DNA from: a virus
DNA: 27,556 nt
Virus record (IMG/VR): IMGVR_UViG_3300008954_000227
Location: 1 to 27,556 of that record
Strand: one strand, 5' to 3'
Both the position numbers and the translations under genes were made by a program. Shown one piece after another: positions 16,776 to 23,778 of the stretch (positions within the stretch are counted from its first letter, which is position 1; the number at the start of each line of letters is the position of its first letter). The notes beneath the pieces are model-generated. The model made no database searches, was not told the origin of the DNA, and saw only the letters and a program-made list of their open reading frames with translations.

Positions 16776-16792
16776 AAGTCCACAGTGGACTT
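16776..16792. repeat. Perfect inverted repeat AAGTCCAC-A-GTGGACTT
   Basis: Eight-base arms around a single central base begin right after the stop codon of the giant gene. The hairpin loop would be too tight in RNA unless inner pairs open, so a DNA-binding site or a processing stem is as likely as a terminator. A close relative (15 of 17 positions identical) lies at 20007-20023, on the other side of the primase-helicase gene. Confidence 0.7.
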
Positions 16793-16830
16793 ATTCATCG
16801 CTCGCCTTGGTAAGGCTTTAAATTACCACT

Positions 16831-16869
16831 AAAGGCTCGGTTTCTCTCTTTTTCCGAGCCTTTTCTTTT
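16831..16869 (+). terminator. Rho-independent terminator of the virion operon
   Basis: AAAGGCTCGG (16831-16840) pairs perfectly with CCGAGCCTTT (16854-16863) around a pyrimidine loop, and the run continues TTTTCTTTT. It lies 55 bases after the giant gene stop, ending + strand transcription. In the opposite direction the stem is followed only by TTTAGTGG, so termination of leftward transcripts here would be weaker. Confidence 0.88.
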
Positions 16870-17044
16870 GTGGAGAATAAGGAGCCCGTATCGTGGGCGA
16901 GTCGGTTGGGTCATAGCTCATGGAAACGTCCCATGAATAAAAGGACTAGGTAGTACTACCTCAACTGCAGGTGTTTTTGTACGGCACACCGCCTGCTGGC
17001 ACCTTTGCGGGGAAAACATAACGTATAAAAACCCCGCATGGGAA
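16870..17044. other. Structured non-coding region between convergent operons
   Basis: No supportable ORF is present. Stems visible are GCCC/GGGC (16884-16898), TCATGG/CCATGA with a 7-base loop (16918-16936), a perfect 14-base palindrome AGGTAGTACTACCT (16948-16961), a bulged GCAGG.../...CCTGC stem (about 16967-16996), and TGCGGGG/CCCCGCA (17006-17012 and 17032-17038). An AAGGAGCC resembling the ribosome site of the giant gene occurs at 16879-16886, but the following GTG frame closes after seven codons. The region could be a terminator cluster for leftward transcripts or a small structured RNA; neither can be settled from sequence alone. Confidence 0.5.
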
Positions 17045-19987
17045 TTACTCTACATCTAACAGTGTTTCAGTAGCAACACCTTCGTCGGTTTCAACCAAGT
17101 TAAGTGGGGCGTTATCACCGAACAACTTACCATAGTTAAACTCATAACATCTTGTCTGTCCACTTGGAACCGTAGTCCCCGAACCGATGTAACACTTAGC
17201 GGCAGGCTTACCATCAGCATGATATATTAAGTAACCGCCTCGGTCTAGTTCTTCTTTCATTGCTGCCGGTGCTACTCCATGCTCTTTACACCAATCGCCA
17301 ACTGCCTTAGACATTATGTACACCTTCTTATCCTCGGTACAAACTCTACCAACAGCAGGTGCTCTCAAGTGTTCCAAAGGCATTTCTTTCTTCTTAGCTC
17401 TAGCGTCACCGAAGCGAAGCGTAATGATGAGTCGTCCCGGCAGAGTCGAGATGAACGACGCTACGTGTTCACTGATGTCCGTGTTACTTTCCTTACGGCT
17501 CTCACGCATCTGAACGATTTGGTCAAGCGCCCACTTCTTCATACCCGCCATGTCGAAGGCTACTAAGCCTAACTTCTGAGCAATCTTACCTGCTACTACT
17601 GCAGTTACAATAGTGTCACGGTAGAAACGTTCTTTGTTGTCTTCGTTGGATTGTGGGTTAAACTTACTACGCGCGGCTGTTATTTGCCTACGCACCCAAT
17701 CGTGGTTCTTGATAATGAACCTAATGAACGGTCGACACGCTTCACCATACACATTGTCCATGTGGTCTTCGACGAACGACTGCGTGATGTCGGGGAACAC
17801 AGTGCTTCTAAAATCCTCCGGCAGTTGCACTTCGAAGAAGCGTAGTTGGGTCGCCTCAACTCTATAACCCGCTGGTAACTTACTTATGTTCTCGTGCAGC
17901 GAGTCGTTCGACGTTATGAAACTATTCTTGAACCACTGACCGCCGACGGTATTAAACTTACCGTTGGAACCAAGTCGCTCTTTGTCTCGCCCGTTAGCTA
18001 GAGCGTAACCCGTTCTAGTCAGCTCGTCGGGTGCTCTACCCGAGAACTCATCTAGTAGCATAGGGACTGAGCCCATAATAGCGATACGCTTAATAACGGC
18101 GTTTAGTGTGGAACCTTGTTCGCCCGTTTGGCGCTCCATGTGAGATGGGTTTCCATAAAATCCACAAGCAATCTTAGCCGCAGTAGATTTACCCGTACCA
18201 CCATAGCCAGTGAATGCGAGCGGTAGACCGTGCCAGTTCGAGGAACCCATAAGTTCAACAAGTACAGAACCCATTGAATGGCATAAAGCGAACTGAAACG
18301 GTTCCGCTCCAGGTCTATTGTATAAAGTGTCGATGTTGGCAGTCCACTGCTCTAAGGTTCCCGAAGTTCCGAAGTTAACAACTACGTCTCCTGGCATATC
18401 CTCGTCACACAGTACTTCTTCCTCACCGTCTAACTTAATCATGTTGGTTCCTATTACGAACCCTTTACGGTCTTCCGTCCAACCAAACTGCTTGTATGTT
18501 TTAGTTTCCATACGCCACGCTTGGAGTGTTTCGATGAGACCTTCTGCAAATTCAGCCATGTCGTTCCTCGATTTGTTTGTCCTCATTAAGAATACTTCGT
18601 GCGATGCTAGGGTCTTCGCCATCATGTCAGTCGATGCTAACTCTGATGTAGGCATAAAGAACTCACGCCACTTGCCGTTCTTTTCTTTTGCTCGCCAATG
18701 AATTACCCAAGTGCCCTCGGAGTCTTGTATTCGGTTGATAGGATATATGAAAGACCTACAGAACGGTCTCCAGTGGACAACACCGTCGTCATCTTTGATC
18801 GACCTAGACAACGCCTTACCGTTCCAACGGTAGCCACTCATCGGCCAATACGGAATTTTCTGCCCTTCTATTACCGGTATTGTCGCAGGCTGTTCGTCGT
18901 CCGTTTCCGTTTCGTCCTTAGAGGACTCAGCGGTTTCTGAGTTGCCAAGTTGGATTGAGAACTTACACTTCTCAGACATGGCGCATTCTTTCATACACTC
19001 AATGTGCTTATCCATCTCAACACACGATGTCGGCCCGAACTCCCACTCATCGATTTTCGCTTGAGTTTCTTCAAAGGTATAACCCTTGTACCCTTTACTC
19101 CAATCATGAATTATCTCAGCACCGTTTTCGCAGTGTTTAACTACACCGATGGCTCTGTGCCAATGAGGCTCGGGTATGTCACCGCCCTTATCTCTGAACT
19201 CGCGGATAGCACTACAGTGTTCTGCAATTATGTTTGCGTCTGCTGTCGGGTAATCTCCTAACGCCGCTGCGAACGGGTTAGCCCCTTTGCACTTACTGTA
19301 GTTGTTAGTAGGCGCAGGCTGTACGTCATGTTCTTTTATGTACGCTTGGAGTCTATCTCGCACTGTTTCAGTCGGGTATTGCTTACCTAATTTAACTAGC
19401 CTAACCTCAACGGGTGGGTTAGTCTTGCGGTTGTGAGTACCTACCGGTCGTAGTATACGAGCACTATCCATGTCCACAGCACGGTCTGCCTTCAACCCCA
19501 TATGGGTCGTGACATCACGTTTAAGTGCTGACAGTTCGTTCCAAGTATCTTGGTCGACGTCCTCATCTAAAGAGAAGTAGCAGTGGTAACCACCACCCGA
19601 CGAAGTAATCGTTGGAGTTAGCTTCAGTACTGTTGCTAATCTTATGATGTCCGCTAGGGCATCTTCTTTCGTTGCGTACTTCTTTTTGTCGTTCCCGCCG
19701 ACGTCGAAGTCATCATACAACGAGCGGCACGCTACTACGTTCTCTTGAGTTCGTATGCGCCTTTTCTTTTTCCGCTCATCTTCGTACCAATCACCAAATG
19801 AGTTAACCGCGAAGTAAACTGTTTCCCCGTTGTCGTCGAAGAACTCAGCTGCTGCCGCTGCGTCTTTGGCGCTGTCGTACTTTTTGTACTTGAACCAAAT
19901 ATTGCCTCTACCCGTTGGGGTTGCTAGGGCTATTATCTTTGCCCCCTTGTCCGGCACTACTAGTTCTAAAAATTGTTGAATCCCCAT
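17045..19987 (-). CDS. AEP primase-DUF927-type helicase fusion
   Basis: The 980-residue protein joins two replication activities. Residues about 1-215 form an archaeo-eukaryotic primase (PrimPol/RepB-like) domain with DFD (D93, D95) as metal ligands, SSGGGYH (H135) as the nucleotide-binding motif, and D172/D174 in RAVDMDSARILRP. Residues about 237-345 carry a PriCT-like helical and Cys-rich segment (C322, C331, C335, C341). Residues about 380-730 match the DUF927/SF3-like helicase pattern: Walker A GYGGTGKST (594-602), Walker B LLDEF (644-648), and an Arg near RVEATQLRF. The C-terminus looks like a winged-helix region. It synthesises primers and unwinds DNA for the phage polymerase. ATG 19987 has a modest AGGT upstream. 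A terminator and a hairpin separate it from the SSB gene, so it may have its own expression control. It ends beside the structured convergent region. Confidence 0.85.
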   Translation of the reverse strand: MGIQQFLELVVPDKGAKIIALATPTGRGNIWFKYKKYDSAKDAAAAAEFFDDNGETVYFAVNSFGDWYEDERKKKRRIRTQENVVACRSLYDDFDVGGNDKKKYATKEDALADIIRLATVLKLTPTITSSGGGYHCYFSLDEDVDQDTWNELSALKRDVTTHMGLKADRAVDMDSARILRPVGTHNRKTNPPVEVRLVKLGKQYPTETVRDRLQAYIKEHDVQPAPTNNYSKCKGANPFAAALGDYPTADANIIAEHCSAIREFRDKGGDIPEPHWHRAIGVVKHCENGAEIIHDWSKGYKGYTFEETQAKIDEWEFGPTSCVEMDKHIECMKECAMSEKCKFSIQLGNSETAESSKDETETDDEQPATIPVIEGQKIPYWPMSGYRWNGKALSRSIKDDDGVVHWRPFCRSFIYPINRIQDSEGTWVIHWRAKEKNGKWREFFMPTSELASTDMMAKTLASHEVFLMRTNKSRNDMAEFAEGLIETLQAWRMETKTYKQFGWTEDRKGFVIGTNMIKLDGEEEVLCDEDMPGDVVVNFGTSGTLEQWTANIDTLYNRPGAEPFQFALCHSMGSVLVELMGSSNWHGLPLAFTGYGGTGKSTAAKIACGFYGNPSHMERQTGEQGSTLNAVIKRIAIMGSVPMLLDEFSGRAPDELTRTGYALANGRDKERLGSNGKFNTVGGQWFKNSFITSNDSLHENISKLPAGYRVEATQLRFFEVQLPEDFRSTVFPDITQSFVEDHMDNVYGEACRPFIRFIIKNHDWVRRQITAARSKFNPQSNEDNKERFYRDTIVTAVVAGKIAQKLGLVAFDMAGMKKWALDQIVQMRESRKESNTDISEHVASFISTLPGRLIITLRFGDARAKKKEMPLEHLRAPAVGRVCTEDKKVYIMSKAVGDWCKEHGVAPAAMKEELDRGGYLIYHADGKPAAKCYIGSGTTVPSGQTRCYEFNYGKLFGDNAPLNLVETDEGVATETLLDVE

Positions 19988-20004
19988 GTTCTACCTATTT
20001 TTGT

Positions 20005-20025
20005 AAAAGTCCATAGCGGACTTTT
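20005..20025. repeat. Inverted repeat AAAAGTCC-ATAGC-GGACTTTT
   Basis: Perfect 8-base arms enclose a 5-base loop, about 18 bases before the primase-helicase start codon as read on the - strand. It is closely similar to the repeat at 16776-16792. In RNA it would form a stable stem in the 5' leader of the primase-helicase message, so it may act as a second terminator stem, a processing site or an operator. Confidence 0.75.
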
Positions 20026-20034
20026 CGTAAAGCA

Positions 20035-20058
20035 TAAAAAACCGGGGCGAACCCCGGC
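20035..20058 (-). terminator. Rho-independent terminator with UUCG loop
   Basis: On the - strand CCGGGG, loop TTCG, CCCCGG is followed directly by six T. The UUCG tetraloop closed by G-C pairs is exceptionally stable. It lies 17 bases after the SSB stop codon and would end, or strongly reduce, transcription before the primase-helicase gene. Confidence 0.93.
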
Positions 20059-20074
20059 TCCTATATTGACGAGA

Positions 20075-20653
20075 TTAGTCGTCGAAGTCTAGTCCGTCTA
20101 GCGCTTCTGCTACGTCGTCCGTTTCAACCGGAACCTTAACGTCTTTGATTGCAACCTTCTCTTGTTTCTTGAACTCAAAAGTTGGTTCGAAGTCGTCGCC
20201 GCCTTCGCCTTCAACGTACTCAACTAAGTCTACAACTTGTACCGCTTGTAGTTCTAGTGAAGTGTTCTGTTTGCCATCGCGACTCCATGTGTGAGCTGAA
20301 CACTGAATGTTACACACAGAACCATTACCGATAAGGTCAGTGAACTTGTTGCCATACTCATCTACAACCACTACTGGGTTCTTAGGCTTACCGCCTACAC
20401 CGAACGTTGATGACTTCTTAAGTTTCACTTGGCGTAGACCGTCTTCCAACACTAGGTCGTGTTCTTGGTTACGCTTGAACTTAGGGAACAAACCCGTCTC
20501 CTTGTACTTATCTGCTTGTGCGTCATCTAGTACAGCTTGGATAGTCCAGTTACTAACACCTTCACCTTGGTATGGCGGCTCCGGGTTATCTTGTTGTAGT
20601 TTAGCCCACATTACTTTTACGTTATTAAACGCATATTTAGCTACTTCAGCCAT
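20075..20653 (-). CDS. Single-stranded DNA-binding protein, T7 gp2.5-like
   Basis: The 192-residue protein starts MAEVAKYAFNNVKVMWAKLQ after GGAGAAG. It has an OB-fold-like strand pattern (about 10-145) including VSNWTIQAVLDD, TTF-type aromatic strands and SVCNIQCSAHTW. It ends in a very acidic tail, EALDGLDFDD, as phage gp2.5 and bacterial SSB do; that tail recruits polymerase and helicase and modulates DNA binding. The protein coats single-stranded DNA during replication and recombination. It directly follows a Zn-ribbon protein with a nearly identical acidic tail and is followed by a strong terminator, making it the last gene of that transcript. The DUF2815/gp2.5-type assignment is from pattern and context. 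Confidence 0.8.
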   Translation of the reverse strand: MAEVAKYAFNNVKVMWAKLQQDNPEPPYQGEGVSNWTIQAVLDDAQADKYKETGLFPKFKRNQEHDLVLEDGLRQVKLKKSSTFGVGGKPKNPVVVVDEYGNKFTDLIGNGSVCNIQCSAHTWSRDGKQNTSLELQAVQVVDLVEYVEGEGGDDFEPTFEFKKQEKVAIKDVKVPVETDDVAEALDGLDFDD

Positions 20654-20676
20654 TTTACTTCTCCTTTATTTTAATA

Positions 20677-21561
20677 TTAATCGTCAAAATCTAAGTTGTC
20701 TAACGCGTCTTCTATGTCATCATAGTCTTCCACACTAGCCGCTTTAGGTTCCGGCGCTTTCGCTTTAACTTCCGGTTTCGGTTCAACCTTTTTAGGTTCA
20801 GCTTTCACCGGCGCTTTTTCAGCCTTTACTTCTTTCTTGGGGGTTATCGCAAAACCCCCAACGTTATCAATCGGAGCGTCCACCGTGCCGGTAATTCGGT
20901 CGATAGTTGAACGCTCTGTCTTAATTAGTTCGTCAATACCTTTCAGTTCTTCTTCCTCGATGAAACGTACTGCTTTAAACGTCAATGACGGGAAATCCCC
21001 TTGGGAGTTAAACCCTAATTGAGTTACCACGTACTTCGGGTCTACCCCTCTCTTGGCTAACTGCGCACCATACTGCCCTAGGGTCTTGAGTGCGTACGAC
21101 GTTACCTTAAGTAACATGATGTCGTCGACGCTGTCGATGTTAGCAACACACAACCTCATTGAGTCCGAACACGCCTTACCCTTACCACCCTTGTCGGTGA
21201 TACGAGAGCCCCACTGGTTATTAGGACATATAGAACACTTCTTAGATTGAGGTGAGTCTGCATGTTCCGCAGGTGTTGTACCGTTGTTCGAATAGCAAGT
21301 TGGTTTAACAAACCCACCGTCCTCAAAACCGTCAGCATAGTAGACCTTAGATTTATTCGGGTTAGCTTCCAAGATGACAACATCTAATGTATCCACTCCG
21401 ATTTCCTCTCGCATGCCTCCGTGTTCCATATAGAACGAGTGCAGTTTAGTTGTAAGTCGTTTGAACCCTTCAGCACTACCTGCCGCTGCGAACGGGTTAG
21501 TACCACTGAAGGTGTCTTTTAGGTGTGCAGGCAATTCTGCGTCTAAGTTAATCATGTCCAT
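20677..21561 (-). CDS. Zn-ribbon ssDNA-associated protein with SSB-like acidic tail
   Basis: The 294-residue protein has a Cys cluster (C89, C109, C112, C131, C138) in KKCSICPNNQWGS and GKACSDSMRLC, which probably binds zinc. N-terminally it carries NPFAAA (22-27), also present in the primase-helicase. A Lys/Pro/Ala-rich linker (about 240-280) leads to an acidic end, EDALDNLDFDD, matching the SSB tail. The CxxCPxNxWGS plus distal KAC pattern is one I have seen in conserved phage proteins encoded beside SSB genes, whose function is usually not assigned. Shared tail and gene adjacency suggest a second ssDNA-binding or SSB-loading factor of the replisome. ATG 21561 follows GAAGGAAG; the gap to the upstream gene is one base. 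Confidence 0.6.
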   Translation of the reverse strand: MDMINLDAELPAHLKDTFSGTNPFAAAGSAEGFKRLTTKLHSFYMEHGGMREEIGVDTLDVVILEANPNKSKVYYADGFEDGGFVKPTCYSNNGTTPAEHADSPQSKKCSICPNNQWGSRITDKGGKGKACSDSMRLCVANIDSVDDIMLLKVTSYALKTLGQYGAQLAKRGVDPKYVVTQLGFNSQGDFPSLTFKAVRFIEEEELKGIDELIKTERSTIDRITGTVDAPIDNVGGFAITPKKEVKAEKAPVKAEPKKVEPKPEVKAKAPEPKAASVEDYDDIEDALDNLDFDD

Positions 21562-21562
21562 A

Positions 21563-21964
21563 CTACTTCCTTCTAAAGTTAACCACTTGGGTTTCGTTCC
21601 AATTCACACCAGGGGGTAAGTCTTCGTTTTCTTCTTTGTACTGAAGAACCGCTGTCTTATTAACTCTGCGCTCTAACATTTCCCACGCTTCATCCGCCTT
21701 GATGTGCTCAAGTAAAGAGTCCCAATCAGCAACTGTTGCCGATACTCTTGTGGAACGATACGCCGTACCAAACTCTTTGGAAGATACGTTATCAATACCA
21801 CGTTCGTTGAAACGCTTTAGGAACTCCACCTCAATATTGTTCTGCTTCTCTTTGTCTCCTGCGTCGTCCGCATTGTAGTCCGCTTTTCTACGGGCTCTAC
21901 GGTCACGCAGTGCGATGAATAGTTTCAATAAAGAACCATCATCCATATCACTCGCTTTCGCCAT
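21563..21964 (-). CDS. Conserved phage protein of unknown function
   Basis: Start ATG 21964 (MAKASDMDDGSLLKLFIALRD) is preferred over GTG 21970 because GGAGAG lies six bases before it. The 133-residue protein has a charged N-terminal helix (RDRRARRKADYNADDAGDKEKQN), a middle segment EVEFLKRFNERGIDNVSSKE, and a C-terminal part, EAWEMLERRVNKTAVLQYKE followed by LPPGVNWNETQVVNFRRK. I recognise this overall pattern (a helical start, a GTxYR-like strand here GTAYRST, and an LPPGVN ending) from many phage replication regions, where it is annotated as hypothetical. No catalytic residues stand out. It overlaps the AlpA-like gene upstream and abuts the Zn protein gene, so it is co-transcribed with replication genes. 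Confidence 0.6.
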   Translation of the reverse strand: MAKASDMDDGSLLKLFIALRDRRARRKADYNADDAGDKEKQNNIEVEFLKRFNERGIDNVSSKEFGTAYRSTRVSATVADWDSLLEHIKADEAWEMLERRVNKTAVLQYKEENEDLPPGVNWNETQVVNFRRK

Positions 21965-22142
21965 CACCACTCTCCTTTTTGTTTACTAACCAATTGTTAA
22001 TGTCAGCCTCGTCCCAACGAAGAACCTTTTGAGAGACTCTTATAGGTTGAGGGAAACTAACTTCTCGCCTACGAAGTGCTGGTAAAGCACCCTTCGTAAT
22101 TCCTAATTTTTCCGAAACTTCTTCCGGTCTAAGTAAGTTCAT
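21948..22142 (-). CDS. AlpA-like helix-turn-helix regulator
   Basis: The 64-residue protein reads MNLLRPEEVSEKLGITKGAL and continues with FPQPIRVSQKVLRWDEADINNWL. This is the standard AlpA/excisionase-type winged HTH: a recognition segment in PEEVSEKLGITKGALPALRR (about 6-25), the [FP]PxPIRxS strand, and the closing RWDEADINNWL helix. Such proteins act as small DNA-binding transcription activators or excisionases in phages and islands. It lies first behind a strong sigma70-like promoter, and repeats lie between that promoter and its start codon, so autoregulation is plausible. Its Shine-Dalgarno (AAGGA) is unusually far, about twelve bases, from ATG 22142. No integrase is in the window, so a regulator role is favoured over excision. 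Confidence 0.78.
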   Translation of the reverse strand: MNLLRPEEVSEKLGITKGALPALRRREVSFPQPIRVSQKVLRWDEADINNWLVNKKESGDGESE

Positions 22143-22210
22143 ATAAGTTCAAATCCTTCCGTATGTGTTCAAGAGAGTACAAGAATACCCTAAACATTTT
22201 GCCGTGTCAA
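22143..22210 (-). promoter_or_regulatory. Sigma70 promoter and possible operator of the AlpA-like operon
   Basis: On the - strand a perfect TTGACA (22210-22205) is followed after exactly 17 bases by TATTCT (22187-22182, four of six matches to TATAAT). Transcription would start near 22175, about 33 bases before the AlpA-like ATG. The -35 box overlaps the last codons of the helicase gene. Between the -10 box and the start codon lie TTGAAC at two places and related TGAAC at a third, which could be binding sites for the encoded HTH protein. Confidence 0.75.
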
Positions 22211-23778
22211 GCAATATGTTCGTCTCTATGTGCTTTTATTTCTTCAAGCAGTGCGCCCTGCATCTTCTGCTTGTTCTTAAGTCTTTTGTACATACGTTGT
22301 TCGACTTTTGTACCCTCGAGCATGATGATAAAGTTGTTCATTTTCTGCCCCGGTCTGTTAATACGACCGTTCGCTTGTTCGAATACTTCATTAGATGTAA
22401 CACATGAGTACCAAACTATCGTACTCGCCGCTGTTAGGGTCAGTCCGTGAGACATCGCCGCGGGTTGTGCCACGATTACTTTTAAGTCTTTCCCTTTTTG
22501 GAACTCACCGAATATACGGTCACGCTCGTTCTTGTTAACTCCACCGTGAATTGTTTCTACTGTGAAGTGCTTGGCTAACTCCTCTGACACCATCTTAACC
22601 GACGATACGTAAGGTACGAACACAATCACTTTACCTTCCGCCGCGCTGATAATGTCCTTGGTCTCTTTTATGCGAGGGTTCGACGGTATCGTTACTTCAC
22701 TACCATCGTCAGCATAGACGACACCACATGCAATTTGGATTAACTTCGCCATCTTCACAGCCTCGTTAACTGCGGTGATGTCACCACTGTCCGCTTGAGT
22801 CCTTAGCTTGTTAAGCATCTCACTGTACGCCTTAGTCTGCTCTTTAGTTAACGCTACCTGTCGTGTTTCATACATTAAAGGGGGTAAGTCTACACACTCA
22901 TCTCTAGTAAACCTAACGGACGGTTGCATAACGTCTTTTACTATGTCCAATGCGTCCTTCTTAGGTTGCCATATAAACTGAGTTATCTGACGCATCACTT
23001 GCATCTTAAACCTATTGAAGTAAGGTGGAACCTTCTCGGGAACCAACAATCTACACTGCGCCCAAGCATCTGTAGGAGCGTTAGGAGTAGGCGTTCCGGT
23101 CATACCCCAACACCACCTCTTGTTCTTGTGCTTGTTTACTACTGTATTTATTACCTTCCACTTATCAGTACCGGCGTTACGAGCGCACTGTGCAATCTCG
23201 TCGACGATGACCAGATCGATATCTTGTCTGGCGCGTAACGCTTCTTCTACGATAGCAACACCATCATGGTTGATGATATACACGTCCACGTCCTGCGCTA
23301 ATAGCTTCATTCGTTTCGCTCTAGTACCATGTACTACTGCACATGTTAGGTGTGTGAAGTGGTTGAATATCTCGTCTGCCCAAGTTCTTTCCAACGTGGA
23401 TAGTGGGGCAATAACTAAAACCTTGTTCAGCTTACCTACACTTCTAAGGTAGTCGTACGCCCATAGCGACGCTAGTGACTTACCCGTACCCAACTCACTT
23501 AAGTTGAACGCTCTCTTATACATTGACAAGAAAGCCGCGGCTTCTAGTTGAGCCTTAAAAGGCTTGAACCTTCCCGGCCACTCGTAGTGGTGTCTTATCG
23601 GTGCAGGGGCATCAAACCCCAAGTTCCTTAGTACCTTGGTTTCCTCAACCTTATGGGGTACTGCCACTAGGGTTTCCCCTTTTACTTTTATCGCCTTAGC
23701 TGACGATATGACGTTTAGTATTCTGTCGGGTTCTCTAGTCCGTAGTACTAACGCCTTCTTCTTTTTCCAAACTAGCAT
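22207..23778 (-). CDS. SNF2-like (SF2) helicase/DNA translocase
   Basis: The 523-residue protein has complete SF2 motifs: Q-type FKPFKAQ (near 77), motif I SELGTGKS (94-101, K100), motif II DEIA (193-196), motif III TGTP (227-230), motif V GLTLTAAST (about 445-453), and motif VI QANGRINRPGQ (about 468-478). The QxxGRxxRPGQ end is typical of SNF2-family translocases, which remodel protein-DNA complexes or drive branch migration rather than unwinding processively. Start ATG 23778 follows GAGGGG at seven bases; an alternative TTG lies two codons earlier. The gene overlaps the DUF3310 gene and sits downstream of VRR-NUC and HNH genes; VRR-NUC/SNF2 pairing is common in phages. A recombination, repair or restriction-like role is inferred. 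Confidence 0.85.
   Translation of the reverse strand: MLVWKKKKALVLRTREPDRILNVISSAKAIKVKGETLVAVPHKVEETKVLRNLGFDAPAPIRHHYEWPGRFKPFKAQLEAAAFLSMYKRAFNLSELGTGKSLASLWAYDYLRSVGKLNKVLVIAPLSTLERTWADEIFNHFTHLTCAVVHGTRAKRMKLLAQDVDVYIINHDGVAIVEEALRARQDIDLVIVDEIAQCARNAGTDKWKVINTVVNKHKNKRWCWGMTGTPTPNAPTDAWAQCRLLVPEKVPPYFNRFKMQVMRQITQFIWQPKKDALDIVKDVMQPSVRFTRDECVDLPPLMYETRQVALTKEQTKAYSEMLNKLRTQADSGDITAVNEAVKMAKLIQIACGVVYADDGSEVTIPSNPRIKETKDIISAAEGKVIVFVPYVSSVKMVSEELAKHFTVETIHGGVNKNERDRIFGEFQKGKDLKVIVAQPAAMSHGLTLTAASTIVWYSCVTSNEVFEQANGRINRPGQKMNNFIIMLEGTKVEQRMYKRLKNKQKMQGALLEEIKAHRDEHIA

Noticed and set aside
16881-16944. Small leader peptides after the AAGGAGCC at 16879 (GTG at 16893 and ATG at 16920)
   Set aside because: The frames close after seven and six codons and lie beyond a strong terminator, so there is no support for translation.
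16881-16965. tRNA-like fold in the convergent region (a 7-base loop on a stem at 16918-16936 after a GGTTGGGTCATAGCTC stretch)
   Set aside because: The loop AAACGTC lacks the invariant U33 position, there is no TTCRA T-loop and no matching acceptor stem.
21948-22142. AlpA-like protein as an excisionase proving a temperate phage
   Set aside because: No integrase or attachment site is visible, and the same fold serves as a simple transcription regulator.
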